From Combretum micranthum (lineage: Eukaryota; Streptophyta; Magnoliopsida; Myrtales; Combretaceae): DNA of 64,000 nt. The notes beneath the pieces are model-generated. The model ran no database searches, was not told the DNA's origin, and saw only the letters and a program-made list of their open reading frames with translations. The position numbers and the translations under genes are program-made. Location: the NCBI GenBank assembly GCA_024138025.1, contig JAMXBD010000066.1, forward strand, positions 992,001 through 1,056,000, read 5' to 3'. This document shows positions 14,281-27,143 of this stretch, piece after piece (position 1 is the first letter of the stretch; each line of letters opens with the position of its first letter).

Positions 14281-16780
14281 TTATACATTTTTTACTTTCT
14301 TGTGTTCATAATAAGAAAAAAAATTCAAAAAAGGATTAATTCCATAAAATTTTCATTCGACATAAATTCTTCTTGTAGTTGTGTCGTATCATTTAATATC
14401 TCATATAATTATTCTAGAAAATGATCCAGAACACTAATCATGTTTGGAGAAGTCAAAAATAAAAATTCAAAGTCAATTATAATTCACATGATGTTATGAA
14501 GTATTTCAAAAAAAAAAAAAAAAAAAATCCAATTTTGCCCCTAAACCAGAAATTGAGCTTTACAAAATTCCAAAAACTTTTAAATACCTAAAATAGGACT
14601 AGTTAATTTTTTAGATTTATTTTAGAAATTAAATTAGCAAAATAAACTAAATAACCTAAAACTTGTTAAATTGGATATATGTAACAACATGGGCATGTAA
14701 GATTGTGCCAAGTGGCACAATCATGTTAAAAGTAAATACTTACCTTTTCCATAAACCCTTACCACTGGGTGCCTCTTCTCTTTTTCCTCTACATTTTCTT
14801 TTCTTCTCCATTTAAAAAACACTCTAAAATCTCTCTTAACTCATTAATAGCAAGTTTAGTGAAAAATGGTAAGCGTAAAACAAGTTTAAGCTCTTAATTG
14901 CATTTATAAAGAGTGATTTACATTTTAATCTTTCTTCCTCTAGGAAAAGAAGATATAGGAGGCATTTTAGAAGAAGGTGAAGTTGCCACTTTGGAAAAAA
15001 AACCATCTAAGGTGAGTTTAAGGCCACTAAAGTAGTTTTAAGTTGATAACTAAGTCAAATCACTTTTGGTGACATGGGTTTATTGTAACCGAAGGATTAT
15101 GTTAGAAGAATGAAATGAAATCTCCTATTAAAGTGTGTGAAGTAGTATGTAAGTCATATTAGATGTTTCAAAAGAGTTCTTCAGTTAGGTAAGCACCTAA
15201 ACAAAGTTTATTTGTAATTTGTGATGAAAGTGACATGTGGGTGTTGGATTGGTGCAAAATTGTGGGGTATATGATATGAGGATGTGGCAGTGGTGCACTA
15301 TAATTTTGAGTTAATTTCTTTTGATTGATTTTGATGTCTTTGTAAGAATTTTGATGATTAAATGATGAATTAGAGAGGATAGATGCATGTAATAATGGGT
15401 AGTGGCTGGGGATGTATCATGTGATGTTTGAGGTTGTTTTGAGTTGAATGGATGGACTTTAGTTGATTGACTGATGTGAAATTACATATTAATGAGATAA
15501 TTAAATAATTCTTGAAGTAATATTAATGTTTGAATATGGTTTTGGTGGTTTATGATCCTTAGGAATGATAATTAGGCTAATTGGACTTTAAATAATGGAA
15601 TTAGTGAATTGATGATGCTTAGATTGTATTTTGAGTGTATGAGCTAAGCTCACTTTGATGAGGCTACAAGTCATATTCTTAAATAGAACATATTCCAAAA
15701 ATCTTATTTGTGGATAGGTGAATTTTATAGGTTTTGTAAACTGCCAAAGCATGAAAATATAGATATAATTGTACTAGATTTTTATTAAACATGTAATGAA
15801 AATTTAATAAAATAAAATTGATTAGAATTCCACTTAGTAAATTAGAGTCTTATGTATATATCATTTAAGTGATATGTGTGGAAAAATTGTTAAGCTTCAG
15901 CCTGCGGGGCATAGCATTATAAGCTCTAAAGTTTGTATTAAAAGAATTCTAATTACGGAGATATAAAAACATAAGATAGCTTGAAAGTGGGGAAAATTAA
16001 CTTAATGTTAATTTTCGACATACAATCCAAATCATTTATGAATAAGAGCTAGACATATCAATGTCAAGAAGAATATAAAGTTGAAACTGCTACATTTCAA
16101 ATAGATTCTCATGTATCAATGCCAAGACAAAATAATTATCAACTGGAAAGGAACATCCAAGCCTTTTCATTAAAGATTTGAGGCACTTGATGAGGACAAC
16201 TAATCAAATATTAAGATTTGAAAAACTATATCAAAAGGTATCAAAATTTGGAGCTAAGTTTATTTTAAGGTATCAACGTTTCGAGTAATTTAAAAAGAGA
16301 AATTAACATTTGAAAGTAAATTCATTTAAGGTAATAATACTTCAAGTAATTAAGAAGATGAATTAATGTTTTGCAAAGTGAGTCAAACAAGGTATCCATA
16401 ATTGAGTGGTTATGAAATTTAAGGAAAATTAAATAAAAACTAACCCAAATATTGAAACCTTAAATGAACTTTACAAAATGTTAATACCTCATTTGGTTCA
16501 TGAGAAGTTCTATGATCCTATCATTAATTTTGACGAGATCGGTCTTGTTACTATCCAATGGCTCACATCATATCTAACGGTAATCGAACCACTAAAATAG
16601 TTAATATTCCAATTACTATATTTATTTTAACAATTAGATGGTTGAGTGGACCATCTCATCAATGGAACCGTAGAAGCTCTCCTTGATTCACTTTATATAA
16701 TGTTGATTACTCTTTTTGACCACTTGAAATATTAATGTCTTAAATGAATTTACCTGAAAATGTTGACACTTCCGGTATAA
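14281..16780. other. intergenic, repeat-like, no gene
   Basis: AT-rich with a 21-nt poly-A run near 14508. A stretch at about 16240-16800 carries repeated words of the type GTAAATTCATTTAAGG in both orientations, which suggests an old inverted-repeat element; the edges could not be set. Confidence 0.4.
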
Positions 16781-17157
16781 TTTACTCTATTAAGATTGGT
16801 GACAAAGGTCTACGGACCTTAGGTATGTGGTAAACCAATTATGATTATAGAAGAGATGAAAAGGTTGTTATAGAAAGAATAGAAAAGTAGGTAGAGTTGT
16901 TAGGGCTAACGAGAAGGGTAAGTTACATGAAGGGACAAGTTCTTAAGATTTATTAAAGAAAAGATTCACAAGTGTTTCAAATGTTAAGATTTGGACACAT
17001 GAATTCTCGATGTCCAAATCATGGGGAAATGGTGCTTAGAGGAGATAAAGTAGTTGAGAAAAAGGACAAAGTAGACAGAGATGTAAAGGTTGATCATACT
17101 GATAATATGGAGGAAAAGGCTACTGGTGGTGTAGTGGTCATGCGTTACCTATGACTG
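16781..17157 (+). pseudogene. gag zinc-knuckle relic
   Basis: Plus-strand remnant of a retrotransposon Gag. CFKC (16970s) followed, after a one-base loss, by RFGHMNSRCPN gives the CX2CX4HX4C nucleocapsid zinc knuckle. Flanked upstream by a K/R-rich segment and downstream by a charged stretch. It lies on the opposite strand to, and just outside, the large LTR element starting at 17210, so it is a separate older insertion. Confidence 0.6.
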
Positions 17158-17209
17158 GGGTTAATAGGTAAAATCTTGAATATTATTTCTTCAATAGAGA
17201 AAGAATAGA

Positions 17210-18569
17210 TGTTGGGTTCTTTCTGTTGTGTGTCTCTATTAGTTTGTTGGATTGAAAACCATTTTAAAAGACCACTAAGTTGAAATTTTCAAAAATTTAT
17301 AAAACTAATAGGTTTTGTTCAACTTCAGAAGTAACTACCAACATTAGGTAAGTACATCTACTGAAGTAGCATAAAAAATATTAGGTCGTATTCAAGGGAT
17401 CGTTGGCATCTATCTTACTCACTTCTTATCCATTATCTAACCAAAGAAAATTTAGAAAGTCATGATTAAAATAGAAGTTATCCTAAGGTTAGTGAAACCT
17501 TACAAATGCTTTCAAGTCAAAATTAAAGATGGGTTTGTGAAAATGCAAGATGGAAGCCTAGGTTTGCTTCACTAATTCCTTATCATGTGTTTTTTTTTTA
17601 ACAAACTTAGAGAGAGTTGAATGCTGGTGTATTTGCACTGTTAGATTATAAGGGTAAGCTAAAGCCTCTCCTAAGGTTATTCACTCTATATCTAAACTAG
17701 ACTACTGGAATCTCTTCACAAGTTATCAATGGTTTAGACCTATATAAAGTTTAAGAATCCTTTGTTTTTAAAACCAACCTAATGAATTTCAAAACAAGTG
17801 ATAGAAAGTTTCACCATCTCTCTATAAGGCGATTAAGCAACTCCATTAATAGCCACAAAAGAAAGATCTCTCAATCTATTTAAAAGAGTGATCTCTCAAT
17901 CTATTCAGTTAAAATCAAACATGAATATAAAAGTGTACCACATATTTAGACCCACGAAAATAAGTTCATGCTACTATTATAAATATCCAGTCAATGATTA
18001 CTCGAAAGCGCATTTGAAATCACATGAATAAGGATTTTGGTTCACAACCTTAAGTTGTAAGAGATTATTTCTTCATGGATGCAAACATTAAGCACGGATT
18101 CTGAAGAAATAAAATGAAATTAATGAAGAATATTACAATAAAAGTTTAGAATCTTGCAAAAATACAACAATGGATTAAAATGATTTTACCTAGAAAACTA
18201 GAGGTTTCTAAAGTAAGAAGAAATAATTCTTTTGCCTCATAATTCTCTCTTATACTATGTTAAGGAATTTACACTTTGTTACGACATATTGATCGCATGC
18301 CTATGCACCTTTATTAATATGCTTAGGCATAAAAATCATGATGATTTTATTTACTGATGTGGCAAATTCTTTATAATAAAAATCGTCCTTTATTTCCACG
18401 AGCATATCGTAAATGCTAGCTCATAAGATCAGTTGTTGTGTGGTGGTTCGAGCGCTCAAATATTGTATGAAAGTTAGGGTTAGACCTAAGCTGTGGCATT
18501 CTGCTAAAATGCTTGAGTTTTTGTCCATTCTTTAACCAAGTATTAATTTGAGTATGCTGAGGCTCAACA
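17210..18569 (-). repeat. 3' LTR of the Athila-like element
   Basis: 1,360 bp, starts TGTTGGGTTCTTTCTG and ends GGCTCAACA on the plus strand. Matches the repeat at 27144 through nearly its whole length, up to the shared TTTGAGTAT near 18555. Confidence 0.85.
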
Positions 18570-20499
18570 CATGAGCTTAGCTCAAGTTGTACTTTCTAAG
18601 CAAAGGTTTGATCTTCATCCAATAAACATCGCGAGTCAAATCTAGAGCTCGACATTGTGGTGCGATAGAAGCTGTTCTTCAAGTGAGGGCGGATCGCCTC
18701 AAAAAATTCATCAAAGGTCATGTTGAAGGCTCGATTCAGGGTGCGACAGACCAATTTGCCTTGTTTTGCCTTGAGGTTTAGGCTTGACAACACTTTTGCA
18801 GGCTCAATAGAAATCTATCTTTGAGTTCTACTATTGTTTTGCTCCAAATCTAATTCAAACAATTTAATTCTTTTTCCTTTGATTTTAAGAGCTGAAAAAC
18901 AATAGTTTCATAAGAATTTATCCAACAATGGATTAAATTAAGCCCAAATTCCTATGAAAGAATAGAGTAAAAATGAATTATCAAATTCTTCCACACTCAA
19001 GACTTTACTTATCCTTAAGCAAACATCATTCATAACCAGACGACACTTTTAAAATAGGAAGATAAATCATAAATGAAATTTAACCAGACCAATTCAAGCT
19101 TAAATCACCTCAACAATTTTGATATTCAATTAATCTTCATTAAACTGTGCTAAAATTACTTCTGTTAAAATCACAGGACTTATCCATGTCAATCAGCTTT
19201 TACCCTTATTTTTTAATGAAGAATTCTAAAGTAAAAATTCTTCAAAATATCTATCAAAGTAAGAAAGAGACTCAATCAACTTTATCTCCTTATATATATA
19301 AATATGTAGTTCCTTAATCATCTCTTTAAGCATCATAATAAAAAATGAAGGCATGTACATTAGTTCGTCTCCTCACTTTCTTTCCTTATTTGTGCTTTTT
19401 ATTTTATTTTTATTGATTATTCATGTACTTTAAAGGTGTAGAGGGGAGGATTTTACCTTCTTCTTTACTTTTCCTCTAAATAGGTTTTGACCGCTTCTTT
19501 TCGCTTTTTAATTTTTTTGTCATGGCTTATTTAAAATTGAAAGAAGGGACAAGAAATTGTTCTTCTAAGGAACAAATCCTGCTCATTTCAATCTTAAGCG
19601 CATGGTTGTTTTCATTTTTAAATTTTTGTTTTGTTTTGGTTTTATAGAGCACAAGGAACAATCATCAAGTTATGATCATCATTCGAATCTTTATCAGAGA
19701 TTACATGGCTCTCAAAATAACTAAATTGAAAAAATACAGATCATTTAAGCTTTTAGAAATTAGTTGAGTAACCTTAATAGGGACCTTAAGCTAATTCCAG
19801 TTTTAAATTTTTAAATTAAATGACAAGTAAAACTACTTCTCACAGATATCTATAAAGTGATTTAAACAAAATAAAGTTAACTTAATCTTATGATGATTTT
19901 CATAACTTGCTCTGTTGAGTTAATTGGTGATTCTGTTTCAAAATTTTGAAAAACATTTAGTCAAATTTTAACCATTTCATTAATTTCCTATTATTTTGTG
20001 TGAAACAAATGATCATGCACAACATAGTTACTCTATTTTTTTAACAGATTTTCAATTTCATATCTAGCTCATTCTTATTACTTCCCTTCCCCCACACTTA
20101 AAGTGACCATTGTCCTCAATGTTTAAGAACATTATAAACAGAAAGGGGATTTTAGTCAGATAATTGTAGAATAACATTAAAGATAAGAAATTTTAAGAAT
20201 ACTTCTCTTTTTAAGGCTCAAAGGTTAGATCTTATTCATGTAGCCACTGCTTACTTGTCTTCTTGATTTTGTGCTAAATACTAAGGCAAAATCATGGTAA
20301 AACATCTGTAATTACCATGACTCGATTAGAACCATGGCTAAATTATGGACAAAAATTTTAATATACTAAATTTTGTTTAACCATAAAGAATCTGCACAAG
20401 AATTATAATTTTTCTAAAAAGAATAAAAGAATGTTATATACATAACTGAAGAAGAATAATGAAGTAAAGAATAAAGAATATAAAAATTTAAAGAATTCC
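18570..20499. other. internal non-coding part of the Athila-like element
   Basis: Lies between the decayed second ORF and the 3' LTR. AT-rich and without coding motifs. I see no clear polypurine tract next to the LTR. Confidence 0.5.
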
Positions 20500-23400
20500 T
20501 AGCCAATACCGCCAGCTCTTGCTAAATTCGTTCCTCCTTCCCTTTGTAGGAACTTTTCCTCCACCACCTCTACTTCTGCCCATTTAACCACCTCTACTAG
20601 CACTACTGTTTTGGTTGTCCCCATTACCTCCTTCTCTTCTTCTACCTTGTCTAATTCCTCTCCTTGGCGGGTTTGATCTTTGAGGGGACGTTTATGTCTG
20701 TGTAGGCATAGGCATCTGATTCTCAGTCTGTCCTTTTATATGTATGCCACCCATAGGTAATATCTGAGTTGTTTTTGCCTTAACCTTCCTCTTTGGAGCT
20801 TCCTTGGAGGTACTCACTCCGTTATTTCTTTCTTCTTTTCAATCCTTCTAATTTAAGTTGTTGTTTTAACCTCTTTGGAATTAATCCCTGCATCAAGTTG
20901 TAGTTGTATGTCCAAAGCATAGAGAATATCACTCAATTGTTGTTCTATCATGTCTGGGTTATTTGCCATGTAAGCTATGATCATCTCATCTCTTTTTGCT
21001 TAAGGTCGGCAACTTTCCTTTTCCCTTTCTTACCCTCTTTAGCTTCAGTTTTCTTCTTCTTTAGAGGAACAGTATTAGATTTTTGAGTTGTTTGTTCCTC
21101 ATCACTATCCTCTAAGAAGTTATCATCATAGAGGGCATCCTCATTTCGCTTCTTCTCCTCCTCTTCTTGTTTTCTTTTAAGCTATTTACTCTTCCTTTCA
21201 ATTTCATCAAGGGTGACTCCTTTTTTTGTATTGCTTGTTCTTTTTCCTTAAATTTTCTACCTTTCCTCTTCTAGTTGTCAAGAGTTACTTTTCTGTTTCC
21301 CTTACCCAACCTTTGTAGAGCTTTTTCTTCTTTTTAGCTTCATTGGGAGGAGGTTCTCGTTGCTAGGAAGGGAGCTCTTCATCACTTTGTGGGGGGTAGG
21401 AGGTGCTTCTTGAGCAGGCGTGGTAGAGGTTGATTTTGCAGAGTAGCCCTTTGTGCCTATTATGGTCCTTTCTAACTAGGTACTTATTGTCAGGCAGTCA
21501 TCTTCATCATCATCATCTTCTTCATTCCTCCTATTGGAGAGGCTAGATTCATAATTCTACTTATTCTAATGCCTTAGCTTGTTCAGCGAATTTATGTGCC
21601 ACTACAGCATCAGACATTCTTCGTCTTCTCTTTCTGTGTTTTTTCATTATTCTTTGGCTATGCTGCCTCTTTTGCTTCCTCTTGAGTTTCTTGCTTAGAT
21701 AGCTCATCTGCTAAATGCTTGAATTTCTCAACTTCAACAGCTTGTCTTATAGTAATCTCATCAACATCTTGAGTTACATGAAGTTGGTCTTCTTCTACAT
21801 AGGCTCATCATTAAGCTCAATGCCACCAGGGACAGTGGTATTGCTTCTGATATAGGCGTTTTCTACCTCTTGCATTGCTTGCTCCTGTATCTTCTTCTAT
21901 CGCAACATTGCTTCTAAAATTGCAACTAATGCTGCTACTCTTTCTTCCATTTTCTTCTTCTCTTTGTCAACCCAATTGGGTTGCTTAGGAGCTTTGGGAA
22001 CATTGGCTATGGCTTTTGAAAATATAACCCGAAGTGGTTCATGATTGTCCACTACAACCACATCAAAAGTCACTAGGGTTGTTTCTTGATCACACCCCTC
22101 CCCTTGAACATTGAGTTTGCTCCATTGATAGGCTGCTTTTTCATATCTTTTGATCCCGCTCCATATTCTTTTAACAGGAGTAGGGAAGGGGACACAGGTC
22201 TATCCTAATGTTTACTAGGAGCTTCTTCAGGTGTATGCTTCTCTCCCATCACCAAATTGGCAATATCATTGGAGATTGCCTTACAGATATTCTCCTATAT
22301 TGCTTGATTTTCTGCTTCTTTCATAGCAGTAGCAATTTCAGCTTCTAGCTCATAATATTCTTCATTAGATAACAGTTGTTCAGTTGGTGCAATTGATTCT
22401 TCTTTTGGAGGCAAAGAATTAAGGTCAATTCCACCAAAAACTGTGGCATTGCCTTCTTGTTCAAGTGCTCCTCCTTCATCCAATTCCTCTACTGCTGCTT
22501 CTAGTTCAGGAGTAACTTCCATAGTTTGTGGTTGGGGTATGGGTGGGTTATGTGTTTGAAAATTGGCTTCACTGTGCTCACAAATGTTGTGAGCAGGCGA
22601 CTCAGCCAATTGTTGTGAAATGGTTAGTGGTATGGGTTATGTTTGAATTTAAGGTGGAGATTGTGTTTAGGTTTCTGTGTATGTAGAAGATAGTAATTTT
22701 ATATAAGGTGGAGTGTGTATGAATTGATGATATATCTGGGGATGGTATATGTGTGGGATGAGGGGGTGATGGAATGTATGTGAAGGGTGATGGTGGCCTG
22801 ACATCAACATCATCATTGTCACCATCATCATCTAGATGATATGACTCAGCTAGGACTAGTTCGGCTGAGGGTGGTTTAGATTTTATGGGTTGAGGAGGGT
22901 TGAGTAAATAGATCTAATATCTACTTCATAGTGTGCTTCAGGTCTTCCATGTCCTCATGAGTTTTCTTCACAAAAGCAGCTAGCTATTTCTTCATATCTG
23001 TCATTTTAGCTTCAAGCTTGTTGAAGCTGGCTACTAATGGCTAAGATGAGGTTGATTGGATAGGCACACCAGGGTGCTCTATTATTGGCTCTGCAGGTGC
23101 TGCTAATGGCTCTTGAGATATTGGGGCAAGGTTTTAAGCTAATTCATTTATATCCCTTACTACTGTTGCAACAGCAGGTTGAGCTTGTACTTCATTCAAT
23201 CCCCGGTCTCTAAATGGCCTCTTATTTAGCTCTTTGAACTTGTAAACTACATCTGTTGGCCCTTGTTCTATCCAAAAACCCAAATTCTTCAGTATCCTGG
23301 TTATTAATCCTCCCAAGAAAATCCCTTTGGTTTGCAAAGTGGCTTATGTTATGATTTTCCATGCCACCAATAAACCAACATTAAATCTTCTTCCTTTCAT

Positions 23401-23990
23401 CATATTACCAAGGGGTGCATATCTACTTCAACAATTCTAGATGCTCCTTCTATCTTGGAGAAAATGCTCCTGATGAGCAGATAGTGTAGCATCTTAGCAC
23501 TTGAACTCTTAAAATTCAAAGCAGTAGCCTTAGAAGGTCTAAAATTACCTTCAATTTCGTCTGCCGCAAACTTCCTCCATTCTTCCTTTAGTACTTCAAT
23601 TGGTAGCTTCTTGAACTCATCATCATATAAAGATTCTTTCTCATCGTACAAATTCATGGCAGAGTTAAACTGCCTCATGGTGACTTCTTTATATTCCTCA
23701 AATGCATAGAAATGCACTGAGTCGTCTATACTTGGCATATTGCTTCCTATTCTAAAACTGGCCATGAAGGCCATGGTCACCTCGCCAAAGCTTCTCTAAT
23801 TTCAAAAAATCTCTCCCAAGTAGAATCTTCAAAAAACTTCCTAAAGTCTTCCTCCATTCCATAACTTCTTAGTACTTCCCAACTTAGGACTGCATTCTCA
23901 ACTATTTTTTTCTTAATCAGATACAAACGGTACTTCTCCCTATCTTCATTAGTTAAACCTACTGGAGTGCATGGAGTAGTACTTACTTAA
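20500..23990 (-). pseudogene. second ORF of the element, 'putative plant transposon protein'-like
   Basis: Occupies the place where pol would be. Open pieces: 23780-23400 (126 aa, with YDDEFKKLPIEVLKEEWRKF and MLHYLLIRSIFSK), 23337-23134 (GIFLGGLITRILKNLG), 22609-22295 (acidic, E/P-rich), then a long charged tail with E/K runs (about 21170-20990) and an RG-rich end (about 20700-20510, ending SWRYWLGIL). The LHYLLxRSIF and LITxxLKxxG motifs resemble the plant domain called putative plant transposon protein (PF20167, from memory). Perhaps 1,100 codons originally; now full of stops. Function is unknown to me. It is not an RT, integrase or known envelope. Confidence 0.6.
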
Positions 23991-25199
23991 ACAGGGGGCC
24001 TAAACCAGCTCTAGCCCTTTTGGATTGTTTTTGGTGCTGTTGAGTTCTTTTGAGTGGCATTTTTTGCAGAATAGAACAAACAACATAAAAATAATATTCA
24101 AACCTCAAAAAGAATAGACTTTTGTCTTAATTTAAATTTTAAAAGAACTGTTTTATTGACTCAAGGCAACTTCGATGAAAGTTTTTCAAAAGAATTTTAG
24201 ACTAATTTCATATGCATTGTTGTTTTTAATTTCGTTTTGCTGCCTTTAATGTCAAAATTATTTTTTTAAGTAATCTGAGACAAACTAAGTTTACATAGAA
24301 CTTTAATGGAAATCACAACAAATTTTGTGGTAGATTACCTAAAATTTTAGCTCATAAGGATACATAAGACAATTTTATCAACCTATTTTTATCATCAAGT
24401 AAGTTACTTTCTATCAAACATAACAGATATCAAGAGTTCTGTACAAACTAGAACCCTAGAATATGCAAATTAATTTGACATTTGTGCTTAAATGAAACAA
24501 AGAAAATAAAAGAAAAGCATAGAGATGAGCTTACTTAGTAGTTTGATGCTTGAAATGGTAAAAAGGATTGATTTTTAGTATATTTTAGGTGCAAGGTCTA
24601 TCAAGAGTACTAAAATGCTCAAAGCTTGGGCTTGATAATTAGGTTGTAGCGTAATTTATTAATAAAAGAATTAAAGAATTGAGACTATACAAGTCATGGC
24701 TTATTAAAAGAATAAAGAATAATCGCATTAAAGCCTAATTTCAAGCCTTTATTTAAAACCTACAAAAAGAATAAAGAATTAGAGACGTTGCAGCCTAAAG
24801 TCGAGGGCTCGAATCAAGGCTCGATTGACAAATTTATTCAATTCTCCTTGTCATGGCTTTGGCTCGAGGCCAAACTCGTTAAATAAATCACCTATAAAAC
24901 ACTTCAAACTGCTTAATTCTATGGATTACTCCACCAACTTATTCATCTCCCTGTGATTCATTCAAAGAGTTATCATGAAAAAACACATTCATAAACTTCA
25001 AACAACATCACAAATCATTTAAACCAGGTTTCAAAACTAGAATAGAGTCATACAACCATAAAAAAATCATGAATTTTCATTAGAACAACACTCGTCTTTT
25101 CCAAACATTCCTCAACACACTTCAAACAAAGGTCTTTAAAACAAAAATCAAACATCAAAAATTCTTTTTGAAAACTTTCACAAAAGAAAGGTTGGAGTC

Positions 25200-26520
25200 T
25201 TTTTTTTCAAGGCTTAGACTATGTACGTGGGTTAACTTCAGTATTGGCAGGCAAAGATCCTTAGGGTCTTTCTGAGAGGAGCTTAGAGATCTAGCCTAAC
25301 TAGGTCTCTAGGTTATGTATGGCAGCTGAGTGGTTTCTCAGAGTTGTATCAACAGTCTGCTGCCAATTCTCAAAAGCTTTAATGAATTAAGAGATCAATT
25401 CTTCTAGAGAGCTTTTGTCAACCTGAGGACTACTTGACCCTTGACCCTGACTTTGCTGCTTGTGATAGTTTGGTGAGTTCAAAGCAAGTTGTTGAAAGTT
25501 AATACTCTAGCTAAAATTAGGATGGTTCCTCCAACCAAGGTTATAAGCGTTACTATACGGGTCATTCTTTTAGCCATTAAAATTCTTCACATATTCTACA
25601 CTCTTAGAGATTATTCCCTCAATCTATCCAGGACTGCCATCAATCATGTTCACTTGACTACTACCAATGGTCATGTTGTCTACGTTCTTACCGAAGGCAT
25701 CTATTTTAGACATTAGATTGGTCACCACATCAGGCTTAAAAACTCCTCCATACTTCTCTTTATTAGCCCTAACAAAGGACCACTGGTAGTGATTATTCAT
25801 TATATCTTCAAACAACTTCAAGCACTCTTCAGAAGATTTATTGTTCAAACTTTCCCCTGTTGCTGCGTCTATTAGTTACCTAGTTCCATGGTTCAATCCA
25901 TTATAAAAGGTCTGGACTTGGGTCCATTCAGGCAATCCATGATGCGGTAACGTCCAAGCAATTCCTTCCACTTCTCAAAGGATTCATATAAGGTTTCAAA
26001 GTCAAGTTGGTGGAAGGAGGCTATATCAGCTCTAAGTTTGGATGTTCTGAAAGGGGGAAAGCATTTCCTCAAAAATTGCTCAGCCAGTTGTTGCCATGAT
26101 GTTATAATATTCCTAGGCAAGCCATTTAATCATTTCTTTGCATTTCCTCTCAGGGAAAAGGGAAACAACCTCAAACTAATGGAATCATCAGACGCACCAT
26201 TAATTTTAAAAGTATCATAGATCTCCAAGAATTGCTATAAATGGGTATTGGGATCTTCCTCATATAGTCCATCGAATTGCACATACTACTGCACCATTTG
26301 TATGACATTGGGTTTGATCTCTAAATTATTTGTTGCTACCTTGGGCCTTACTATACTAGTGTTGGCCCATTTCAGAGTGGGTCTGCAGAACTCAAGCATG
26401 GTTCTGGGTTGATTTATCCTAGTAGGGTCAACTTCTTCGTGAATTTCTTCTCTATTGTTTTCAAGATATGTTCTAGCAGCTATCTTATCTAAGAAAAATC
26501 TTTGTTCCTCCATAGTCACT
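25200..26520 (-). pseudogene. Athila-type gag relic
   Basis: Open fragments at 26519-26286, 26120-25893 and 25848-25624 with intervening stops. The second fragment holds the retrotransposon-gag core: SWQQLAEQFLRKCFPPFRT then LRADIASFHQLDFETLYESF, matching the Athila/Tat 'W..L...FL.KFFP..RT..LR..I..F.Q...ESL.EAW.R' pattern. The C-terminal part (about 25490-25200) includes a coiled segment ending ISKLLSERP and PANTEVNPR, where Athila Gag passes into the protease in autonomous relatives. Most stops sit where Gln or Arg codons are expected, consistent with C-to-T decay. No protease or RT follows. Confidence 0.8.
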
Positions 26521-27121
26521 TGTCTGGATATTCTTCCTATTCATTGGGGCTCTAGAGTAAAGGGAAACAATGTGTGAGATTGACTCATACTCATAATCCT
26601 ACATTTTTTTTTCAAAGAATTAGTCTACAATAGAGCTTTATTATAATAGATAAATGAATTAGTAGTATAATAAAACACTAAATCTTAATATACAGAAAGA
26701 ATAAAAGAATAAACAAATAAAAGAATTAAAGAATTGATGAACTAAAGAATTAAATAATATGCAAAAAAAAATAAATAAACTGCATAGAAAAACAAAAACA
26801 TAATTAAACAAGAATATTTACAAACAGACAAGATGCTATATACAAAAATAGAATAAAAGCAGACTAGAAATATATACGTTATGTGCATATATATGGAAGA
26901 AAAGAAATAGGGATAACAATATTTATAGGAACAAAAAGAAACAAGTATTTACAAAAATAAAGGAAAAAAACTATGAACAAATGAATATTTACAGAAAATA
27001 AAACAGAAGCAAAAAAAAACTATTTACAACTTTTCGCAAAAATTATTGACTGGTCTAATAATTGAAATGCTTTTAAATAGTTCCATGTTTGGCTTCATGT
27101 TAATGAATCCAACACCAATTC

Positions 27122-27136
27122 TCGGCAACGGTACCA
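27122..27136 (-). other. primer-binding site, tRNA-Asp type
   Basis: Minus strand TGGTACCGTTGCCGA, 7 nt inside the 5' LTR. Athila/Tat retrotransposons are known to use a tRNA-Asp primer with a TGGCGCCGTTGCC-like site; two transitions separate the two. Confidence 0.8.
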
Positions 27137-27143
27137 GAAAACT